In this document: positions 7,289 through 13,007 of the stretch, in pieces
Numbering within the stretch: the stretch's first letter is position 1
Layout of the letters: every line of letters starts with the position of its first letter
Translations under genes and position numbers: made by a program
Assembly (NCBI GenBank): GCA_016212165.1
Contig: JACRGY010000159.1
Coordinates: 1-34,633 of the forward strand
Length of the DNA: 34,633 nt
From: Nitrospirota bacterium
GTDB taxonomy: Bacteria > Nitrospirota > Thermodesulfovibrionia > Thermodesulfovibrionales > UBA1546
Direction: 5' to 3'
Notes under the pieces: model-generated
The model's input: the letters and a program-made list of their open reading frames with translations, nothing else
What the model was told of the DNA's origin: nothing
Database searches by the model: none

Positions 7289-7690
7289 TTATCTCCTTAT
7301 CTTTTTCCGTTTTCTTTCCATGAATTTGAGAAATGTCGCCATATCACACTTCCCTGTCTTTTTTTGAAACTCTGCACAGTCTGTCAGTGATTCCAGGTCA
7401 TTTTTGAATGTTGCGTCGCCCCTTAATTCTATAAGGAGCATGTCCAGTGCCCTTTCAATTGCAGGAGATATATCTTTTTTGATGGAGTAAAACATCAGTT
7501 TGCCCTCGCGTTTTTCGTCGAGAAAGCCTGCCCTGTTCAGAAGCGAAACATTTCTTGAGACAAGAGGCTGCGATATCCCGAGCACTCCCATCAACTGGCA
7601 TACGCAGAGCTCTTTTCTCGTAAGGAGCATCAGTATCCGCACCCTTGTCTCGTCTGAAAGCAGCTTGAATATGCTGGTAATATTTTTCAT
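7289..7690 (-). CDS. ArsR/SmtB family transcriptional repressor
   Basis: The conserved protein begins MKNITSIFKLLSDETRVRILMLL at the ATG ending at 7690; the longer frame to 7747 adds only a low-complexity tail and runs over the promoter. It has 133 residues with a winged-helix core (CQLMGVLGISQPLVSRNVSLL recognition region). The ELCVCQL motif is the alpha-3 Cys pair that senses As(III)/Sb(III) in ArsR, and further cysteines follow near the C-terminus (TDCAEF, GKCDM). It probably represses its own operon through the palindrome at 7689-7706. The mRNA leader is at most about 15 nt and has no ribosome site. The inducer is not certain: the neighbours are redox proteins rather than arsenic pumps. 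Confidence 0.85.
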   Translation of the reverse strand: MKNITSIFKLLSDETRVRILMLLTRKELCVCQLMGVLGISQPLVSRNVSLLNRAGFLDEKREGKLMFYSIKKDISPAIERALDMLLIELRGDATFKNDLESLTDCAEFQKKTGKCDMATFLKFMERKRKKIRR

Positions 7691-7728
7691 ATAAATATAT
7701 TTATATATGATTATATCAAAAATGTCAA
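7689..7728 (-). promoter_or_regulatory. Promoter and 18-bp palindromic operator of the arsR-like operon
   Basis: On the minus strand TTGACA (7728-7723), a 17-nt spacer and TATAAA (7705-7700) form a near-consensus promoter. An alternative extended -10, TGATATAAT, lies about 10 bases upstream. The perfect palindrome ATATAAATATATTTATAT spans 7689-7706, overlapping the -10 and the start codon. Binding of the encoded ArsR protein here is inferred. Confidence 0.65.
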
Positions 7729-7735
7729 GGAAAAA

Positions 7736-8218
7736 ATGAAGATGCATGATTCATATTTTTCCTTGAATCTTGTATTCTGCATCCTGTATCTTGTATCTAT
7801 GGCTGTATTCGTTGTCCATGAACACCATGCAAGACACCTTCATTTTGATTTCAGAATAGAGATGGAAGGCGCACTAAAGTCATGGGCCGTGCCAAAGGGC
7901 CCTTCGATGAACCCTTCGGACAAAAGGCTTGCGATAATGGTTGAAGACCACCCTCTTGGTTATGGGTCTTTTGAAGGGATAATTCCTGAAGGAAACTATG
8001 GCGCCGGAACTGTCGTTATATGGGACAGGGGAACATATAACCTTCTTACCGGAGGCGTTTATAAAGGTAAAATCGAGATTATGTTGCAAGGGGAGAAATT
8101 AAAGGGAGTTTTTGTGTTGACCAGAATGAAGGGCAAGGATAAAGAGTGGCTTTTGATAAAAAAGAATGATGAGTATGCAGATACTTCTTTCAGGATCAAG
8201 ACAGTCTTACCTGGATGA
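7736..8218 (+). CDS. Stand-alone LigD-type 3'-phosphoesterase
   Basis: The protein has the phosphoesterase domain that forms the N-terminus of bacterial DNA ligase D: FVVHEHHARHLHFDFRIE holds the conserved His and Asp, followed by LKSWAVPKGPS, DHPLGYGSFEGIIPEGNYG and a WDRG strand. The domain trims 3'-phosphate and 3'-ribonucleotide ends so that breaks can be joined. Neither polymerase nor ligase domain follows, so it is a free-standing version, a known form in bacteria and archaea. The start is uncertain. The ATG at 7736 has AAGGA five bases upstream but adds 21 hydrophobic residues partly encoded by a heptamer array; the ATG at 7799 matches the usual domain start but lacks a ribosome site. 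It is divergent from the arsR-like operon. Confidence 0.82.
   Translation: MKMHDSYFSLNLVFCILYLVSMAVFVVHEHHARHLHFDFRIEMEGALKSWAVPKGPSMNPSDKRLAIMVEDHPLGYGSFEGIIPEGNYGAGTVVIWDRGTYNLLTGGVYKGKIEIMLQGEKLKGVFVLTRMKGKDKEWLLIKKNDEYADTSFRIKTVLPG
7763..7797. repeat. Array of five 7-nt units before the phosphoesterase domain
   Basis: The bases parse as TTGAATC, TTGTATT, CTGCATC, CTGTATC and TTGTATC, all of the form YTGNATY. The array ends one base before the internal ATG at 7799. The same unit family, in the opposite orientation, occurs at 25640-25667. Confidence 0.7.
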
Positions 8219-8323
8219 ATTTCCAATAGATGAATATTTTATCTCTGGCAATTAAGAATCTTGTTTCAATTTATCAGGGCTATATATTTTAGGGTTGACT
8301 ATTTAAAAGGCTTTGCATAAAAT

Positions 8324-8352
8324 TGTAATTATTATTTTATATCATAATTACA
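8324..8352. promoter_or_regulatory. Perfect 9-bp inverted repeat upstream of the cytochrome gene
   Basis: TGTAATTAT (8324-8332) and ATAATTACA (8344-8352) are perfect complements separated by 11 bases, so half-site centres are 20 bp apart, as for a dimeric activator or repressor. A weak TTGCAT box lies just upstream (8314-8319). It lies 160 bases before the cytochrome start. The regulator is unknown. Confidence 0.45.
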
Positions 8353-8404
8353 GTTAGTATACTGTATGAAATTTTCTAAATAACTTCCTTGAGTAAAACT
8401 GCGG

Positions 8405-8429
8405 GTGTCCGGCTGTTTTTCAGGGACAC
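8405..8429 (+). other. Hairpin in the 5' leader of the cytochrome gene
   Basis: GTGTCC (8405-8410) and CTG (8413-8415) pair with CAG (8421-8423) and GGACAC (8424-8429) around a TTTTT loop, leaving a GG bulge. A spare GGGAGGTG ribosome-like site follows at about 8433-8440, some 75 bases before the real start. The function is unknown. Confidence 0.4.
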
Positions 8430-8512
8430 GAAAGGGAGGTGATGTGTAACAAAAGCCTGTGATATCAGGTGGGCTGTTAAACACTTTCAAGAAACCAACA
8501 AAAGGAGGGTTT

Positions 8513-9715
8513 ATGAGATTTCTGAAGTTAATTCTCGTTCTTCTTTTTATTGCGGTTCCGCTTGTGGCCTCTGCTGACAAAGCAAAGACAATTGATGAGC
8601 TTGCAAAAATGTATGATTCATCAAGCTGTAAGGGTTGCCATGAAGATATTTATACGCAGTGGGAAAAATCACATCATGCAAGGCCTTTAATGGGCGTTAA
8701 GGGCGGTTTGATGCTGAGTCCCCTGGCAGCCAAAAAAGGGACTGAAGGCGCTACGGCATTTTCAGAAGATGACCCCAAAAAAATGAAGATCAAGAACTAC
8801 CCGTGCTTTAAATGTCATCTGCCTCAGGCTATAACGAGCGCTGAAGATTCTGTAGCAGTTGAACTTACCGAGGCCTTGCTTGCAAAGGATAAGGTAAAAA
8901 TCGCAAAGTTACAAATAACCTGTATTGTCTGTCACAACACTAAGGCTATCATTCACAAGAGGGAACTCGGCGAGCCGGAAAAAGGAGTAATCTACAGCAC
9001 GAAGGATATGGAGGCCCATCCTGGCGGGAAAATTAAGAAAAGCGCAATATTTAAAGATTCAATTTACTGCGGCCAGTGCCACGGACTTGGACCTAATCTT
9101 GAATTCGACCAACCCTTCCAGTGCGCCAATCTCTATGGAAGTTATCTCCACAACTATGTTTCAGGGGGCGGCACGAAGACCTGTCAGAATTGTCACATGC
9201 AGAAAGGAGATCACCTTATTGCCCCTAATTTTAATGATGACAAACAGACTTCAGAACTCCTTGCCAAAGCGCTCTCCCTTGACGTTGAGACGCTTGGATA
9301 CGAGTGGTTGAGAAAGGCGAAGACTTATGTGCCGAAGGTTGTTGTCAGCACGAAGATAAAAACAACTGCCGGTCACAGAATACCTGACGGCTGACCATCC
9401 CACAACAGAGTGGTCATGGTAGTGACCGCAAAAGCAGCAGATGGAAAAGAGCTGGGGAAAGTGGAAAGACATTATCACCCGCAGGCTACAAACTGCCGCG
9501 ATTTCAAGATGAAATACGGGGCGCAGTGGAAAGTGGCAAATCTGCGTGATACAAGCCTCCAGCCAGGTCAGGCCAAGAAAGAGACGATAGAGTTTGAGCT
9601 TCCCGAAGGAGTAAGAAATGCAGATGTGACAATCGAGCTTTTCTATGAGGCATCCAACCCTGATAATAAATATCCGATTCACACTGTAACCAGGAAAGTA
9701 TCACTCGACAAGTAA
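8513..9715 (+). CDS. extKL: Five-haem c-type cytochrome selenoprotein, ExtKL-like (UGA read as Sec at residue 294)
   Basis: The start ATG follows AAAGGAGGG, and a signal peptide covers residues 1-21 (cut after ASA). Five CxxCH haem motifs sit at residues 39, 98, 137, 186 and 224 (CKGCH, CFKCH, CIVCH, CGQCH, CQNCH). The frame meets UGA at 9392-9394 (residue 294) in the setting HRIPDG-U-PSHNR. It then stays open in the same frame for 106 more residues of folded-looking sequence with no ribosome site of its own. A SECIS-like hairpin lies at the right distance (9410-9429). I recognise this as resembling the ExtKL multiheme (seleno)protein of Geobacter-type bacteria, linked with outer-membrane electron transfer or selenite/tellurite reduction. 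The name rests on memory of the family; the in-frame UGA is seen directly. A nonsense mutation is the alternative. Confidence 0.8.
9392..9429 (+). promoter_or_regulatory. In-frame UGA and candidate bacterial SECIS element
   Basis: Downstream of the UGA (9392-9394) the bases GTGGTCA (9410-9416) pair with TGACCGC (9423-9429) in a 7-bp stem with one U-G wobble. The apical loop is UGGUAG, containing the GGU that SelB recognises in known bacterial loops. The loop Gs are about 24-25 nt after the UGA, within the usual range. A competing pairing of TGACCA (9392-9397) with TGGTCA (9411-9416) also exists. Confidence 0.65.
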
Positions 9716-9732
9716 AAAGGCTTGACAATCAG

Positions 9733-9773
9733 AGGCTATGCCTGCATTAAACAGGCATAGCCTTTTTGTTTTT
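9733..9773 (+). terminator. Rho-independent terminator after the cytochrome gene
   Basis: AGGCTATGCCTG (9733-9744) pairs perfectly with CAGGCATAGCCT (9752-9763) around a 7-nt loop, followed by a T-rich tail (TTTTTGTTTTT). It is 17 bases after the stop at 9715, which supports the longer reading frame as the real end of the gene. Confidence 0.9.
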
Positions 9774-9822
9774 GCCATGTTCACAATCAGGGGTCAGCGG
9801 CTCAACAATTTTGCAGACAATC

Positions 9823-9852
9823 TTGACTTTGATTTGAGAATGCTTTTATTAT
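9823..9852 (+). promoter_or_regulatory. Promoter of the two-CW gene
   Basis: TTGACT (9823-9828), an 18-nt spacer and TATTAT (9847-9852) precede the gene at 9888, which has AAGGAGA as ribosome site. This follows the strong terminator at 9733-9773, so the gene is its own unit. Confidence 0.6.
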
Positions 9853-9887
9853 ATCTAACTATTTTTGGAAATTAAGGAGAATATTTA

Positions 9888-10193
9888 ATGGTAAAGAAAA
9901 AGAACTGCTGGGAAATTAAGAATTGCGGAAGACACGAAGGCGGGGAGCATGTCCAGGACCTTGGGGTATGCCCTGCCACTACAGAGAAAAGGCTTCATGG
10001 TATTCACGAAGGTGATAATGCGGGAAGGACATGCTGGGTTGTTGTGGGAACGCTTTGCAAGGGAGAAGTTCAGGGGAGTTTTGCGCAGAAGTACAAGAAT
10101 TGTGAGAAGTGTGAATTTTATCAGGGAGTAAGGAAAGAAGAGGGCGGTAAGTTTATGTTATCAGCTGTTCTTTTAAATAAAATAAGGGGTTAG
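9888..10193 (+). CDS. Two-CW domain small cysteine-rich protein
   Basis: This 101-residue protein has the repeated Cys-Trp pattern of the two-CW family: CWEIKNCGRHEGG near residue 7, then LGVCPAT, NAGRTCWVVVGTLC near residue 49 and NCEKCEFYQGVRKEEG near residue 71. Eight cysteines suggest metal or Fe-S binding, but the family has no assigned function. It has no signal peptide and a basic N-terminus, so it is probably cytoplasmic. It stands alone with its own promoter and a hairpin just after its stop. Similar domains occur attached to sensor proteins in anaerobes, so a signalling role is a guess only. Confidence 0.75.
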   Translation: MVKKKNCWEIKNCGRHEGGEHVQDLGVCPATTEKRLHGIHEGDNAGRTCWVVVGTLCKGEVQGSFAQKYKNCEKCEFYQGVRKEEGGKFMLSAVLLNKIRG

Positions 10194-10199
10194 AAAATG

Positions 10200-10229
10200 A
10201 ATAGCCCTTTAGCATACTGAAGGGCTATT
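10200..10229 (+). terminator. Hairpin after the two-CW gene, possible terminator
   Basis: AATAGCCCTT (10200-10209) pairs perfectly with AAGGGCTATT (10220-10229) around a 10-nt loop, 6 bases past the stop codon. There is no following U tract, so termination may be weak; it may instead protect the mRNA end. Confidence 0.5.
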
Positions 10230-10353
10230 GAATCATAAAACAGCAGTAAAAATCATTTTGCCTGCGCATAATCACAATATCATCACTTGCAAGACTGTTT
10301 ATTAAAAAAACTGAATGGTTTAAAATAGCTAAAAGTTAACGGAGGGGTTATTC

Positions 10354-11550
10354 GTGCTTTCTAAAAGAGCAGGGAAGATAAAGCCGTCGCCGACATTGGC
10401 AATGGATGCAAAGGCCAAGGCGATGAAGGCATCGGGAGTTGACGTTGTTAATTTTGGGGTTGGCGAACCTGACTTTGATACGCCTGATAATATAAAAGAG
10501 GCTGCCATAAAGGCAATTAAAGATGGTTTTACGAAATATACCCCAGTCGGAGGAATCGATCCCCTTAAAGATGCAGTCATAGAAAAGTTCAGGAAGGATA
10601 ATAATCTGGAATATGCACGCGATGAAATAATCGTATCATGCGGCGCAAAACACAGCCTTTACAATATTGCACAGGCGCTTTACGGGCCTGGAGATGAAGT
10701 CATAATCCCTTCGCCATACTGGGTCTCTTATCCGGACCAGGTTATTTTGAATGATGCAGTTCCTGTTTTTGTAAAAACTTACGAAAAAGATAAGTTTATG
10801 CTCAAACCCGGTGTGCTTGAATCACACATAACAAAAAAGACAAAGGCTATAATCCTGAATTCTCCATCAAATCCAACAGGGCTGACTTATGATAAAAAGA
10901 CCATAGAGGGGATTGCCGGAGTTGCGCTAAAGCACAACCTTTATGTCATATCCGATGAGATATACGAGAAGCTTACGTATGACGGCTTTACGCATATCAG
11001 CATAGCATCCCTTAGCAATGAAATTAAGGCAAGGACGCTCGTTGTTAACGGCCTTTCAAAGGCATACGCAATGACAGGCTGGAGGATAGGGTATACAGCA
11101 GGGCCGAAAGATATAGTCAGGGCGATGACGAATATACAAAGTCAGTCCACATCAAACCCCGCCTCGATTGCGCAAAAGGCAGCAGTAGAAGCCCTGACAG
11201 GGCCGCAGGATTTTATAAAGGCGATGCTCTCGGAATTTGACAGGAGAAGAAAATTTCTGGTGTCGGAGCTTAACTCGATTCCAGGCATAAGCTGCCTTAC
11301 TCCAACAGGAGCTTTTTATGCATTTCCTAACACATCAAAGCTGTATGGCAAGCACGCAGATGAGAATAAGGTTTCTTCGTCATCCGAACTTGCGCTTTAT
11401 CTTCTTGAAAAGGCAAGTGTTGCCCTTGTGCCAGGCGATGCATTCGGAGACAATGATTACATAAGGCTTTCCTATGCCACCTCGATGGATAATATCAGAA
11501 AAGGCGTGGAGAGGATTAAAGAGGCTGTAAACAGGCTTAAGCAGGCATGA
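10354..11550 (+). CDS. Aspartate aminotransferase (class I PLP aminotransferase)
   Basis: The 398-residue protein has class I aminotransferase hallmarks: FGVGEPDFDTPDNIKEAA near the start, KYTPVGG, the PSPYWVSYPDQV loop, LNSPSNPTG, SDEIYEKL and the PLP-binding Lys236 in NGLSKAYAMTGWRIGY. The closing GDAFG and YIRLSYA are also typical. It probably moves the amino group between aspartate and 2-oxoglutarate, linking with the glutamate synthase products. The start is GTG with GGAGGGG upstream. Subgroup I-gamma (AspC-like) is most likely, but other substrates such as alanine or aromatic amino acids cannot be excluded. Confidence 0.9.
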   Translation: MLSKRAGKIKPSPTLAMDAKAKAMKASGVDVVNFGVGEPDFDTPDNIKEAAIKAIKDGFTKYTPVGGIDPLKDAVIEKFRKDNNLEYARDEIIVSCGAKHSLYNIAQALYGPGDEVIIPSPYWVSYPDQVILNDAVPVFVKTYEKDKFMLKPGVLESHITKKTKAIILNSPSNPTGLTYDKKTIEGIAGVALKHNLYVISDEIYEKLTYDGFTHISIASLSNEIKARTLVVNGLSKAYAMTGWRIGYTAGPKDIVRAMTNIQSQSTSNPASIAQKAAVEALTGPQDFIKAMLSEFDRRRKFLVSELNSIPGISCLTPTGAFYAFPNTSKLYGKHADENKVSSSSELALYLLEKASVALVPGDAFGDNDYIRLSYATSMDNIRKGVERIKEAVNRLKQA

Positions 11551-11629
11551 TTGTTGTTGAAGAATTTATTCGGATAATGTATTCTTAAAAAAAGTAATGA
11601 TGCTTTGCGAAAGAGTTAAGGTTTAAAAT

Positions 11630-12082
11630 ATGCTTGTCCGGATGACAGTGGAAGGGTTGTTATTTGATCCGAGAAGCAGCATGTATATCCTGCTTCTGAA
11701 GAATGCAGAGGGAACAGCCACCCTGCCTATATGGATCGGAAAACCCGAAGCTGATTCAATTGCACTGGCGCTTGGAAAGGTTGCAACGCCAAGGCCGCTT
11801 ACCCATGATTTAATCAAGAATATGGTTAATAACCTGAAGATGAAGATAACGAGGATTGTTGTTACAGAGATACTCGATAATACCTATTATGCACTTATAT
11901 TTCTCAGCGACAGCAAAAATGAAATATCAATAGATTCCAGGCCCAGTGATGCAATTGCGCTTGCCCTGAGAGTGAATGCGCCGATATTTGTTGAGGAAAG
12001 CGTTCTTGAAAAGAGAAGCACTGACGAACTTGAGGAATGGCTTAAAAATTTAAAGCCTGAAGATTTCGGCAATGTAATGTAG
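11630..12082 (+). CDS. Bifunctional nuclease family protein (DUF151)
   Basis: The 150-residue protein matches the DUF151/BFN family: MTVEGLLFDPRSSMYILLLKN, then LPIWIGKPEADSIALAL, PLTHDLIKN and the conserved DSRPSDAIALALR. Family members have been reported to have DNase/RNase activity in plants; in bacteria the role is unsettled. It lies between the aminotransferase and recO, about 80 bases after the first, with AAGG as a weak ribosome site. A later in-frame ATG at 11642 could also serve as the start. The C-terminal end is acidic and helical. Confidence 0.85.
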   Translation: MLVRMTVEGLLFDPRSSMYILLLKNAEGTATLPIWIGKPEADSIALALGKVATPRPLTHDLIKNMVNNLKMKITRIVVTEILDNTYYALIFLSDSKNEISIDSRPSDAIALALRVNAPIFVEESVLEKRSTDELEEWLKNLKPEDFGNVM

Positions 12083-12140
12083 CATTACAGAGTTAAAAGA
12101 ATCGCTATAACGCTCAGCACAATAACGCCATAACGTTTGT

Positions 12141-12881
12141 ATGCTAAAGAGAACCAATGCCATTGTTTTAAAAACATTCCCCTTCGGAGAAGCAGACCTC
12201 ATAGTAACACATCTCACTTATGATTTCGGCCTTATAAATACATTTGCCAAAAGCCCCAGAAAGATAAAGAGCAGATTCGGAAGCAGCCTTGAACCGCTTA
12301 CATGCTCAAAGATATCATTCTGGGGGAAAGAAGAGACGCGGCTTCCAAGACTGACACAGTCAGATATAATACTGCCATTTCAGGCATTAAGAGAGAGATG
12401 GGAATGTTTCCTTAAAGTGTCAGAGATAGTTGAACTTACTGTCAATTTTTTGCCTGAGCATGAAGCTAATAAAAAGATTTTTAAGCTTCTCCTTAATACG
12501 TTGAAGTCTATGGAGAAGGATTGCAATGTGCCGCTTGATATAATCCTGTATAAGATAAGGTTTCTCCATTTCATTGGCTATGCACCGAGGCTTGACGGCT
12601 GTGGCCGCTGCGGAAAGGCAGGCTTCAGTTTTTATATTGCGCACGGGTCTGTCATCTGCGAAAAATGCGCAACAGGGATGAACCCGCATATAAAACTCTC
12701 ACCCGGTTCTGTAAAGCTTTATGAGAGTTTAAGCAAATGGGATGATTCCATAATAGGAAGGATAAAGCCTTCAAGGGATCTTCTGTCTGAGCTTTCAAAC
12801 ATGATAAACGACCACATAATATACACGCTTTCAAGGCCTTTGAGGTCAAATGCCTTTCATAAACTTAACCCTGCCGGCTGA
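12141..12881 (+). CDS. recO: DNA repair protein RecO
   Basis: This is a 246-residue protein. The N-terminal OB-fold begins RTNAIVLKTFPFGEADLIVTHLT and continues with SPRKIKSRFG. The C-terminal helical domain carries a zinc knuckle CGRCGKAG with VICEKC about 20 residues later. RecO helps RecA load onto SSB-coated DNA in gap repair with RecR/RecF. Length is normal for the family. No obvious ribosome site stands before the ATG; translation may be coupled to the upstream gene, 58 bases away. A bidirectional terminator follows. Confidence 0.9.
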   Translation: MLKRTNAIVLKTFPFGEADLIVTHLTYDFGLINTFAKSPRKIKSRFGSSLEPLTCSKISFWGKEETRLPRLTQSDIILPFQALRERWECFLKVSEIVELTVNFLPEHEANKKIFKLLLNTLKSMEKDCNVPLDIILYKIRFLHFIGYAPRLDGCGRCGKAGFSFYIAHGSVICEKCATGMNPHIKLSPGSVKLYESLSKWDDSIIGRIKPSRDLLSELSNMINDHIIYTLSRPLRSNAFHKLNPAG

Positions 12882-12940
12882 TGCAAATCTTTTAAGAGTT
12901 TCCATGTCAGAACCCATTTAGCAGTGAATAGCTTAAAATA

Positions 12941-12975
12941 AAAAGGGCAGATGAAATCCCATCTGCCCCTTTTTT
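12941..12975. terminator. Bidirectional terminator between recO and ppdK
   Basis: GGGCAGATG (12945-12953) pairs with CATCTGCCC (12960-12968) around a 6-nt loop. AAAA precedes the stem and CTTTTTT follows it, so a U tract is present on both strands. It lies between the convergent stops at 12881 and 13008. Confidence 0.85.
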
Positions 12976-13007
12976 AAGTTTATACTAAACATACATCGGT
13001 AGTTTTT

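Noticed and set aside
7691-7747. Longer start for the ArsR-type gene at 7747
   Set aside because: It would run translation through the promoter and palindrome, and the family starts at MKNITSIFKLL.
8459-8512. Longer start for the cytochrome at GTG 8459
   Set aside because: The ATG at 8513 has AAAGGAGGG and begins a proper signal peptide; the extension would spoil it.
8513-9394. Treating the cytochrome as ending at the UGA, with a second gene from 9410
   Set aside because: The two frames are the same one; the second has no ribosome site at its GTG; the terminator fits the longer product; the hairpin after the UGA fits a SECIS.
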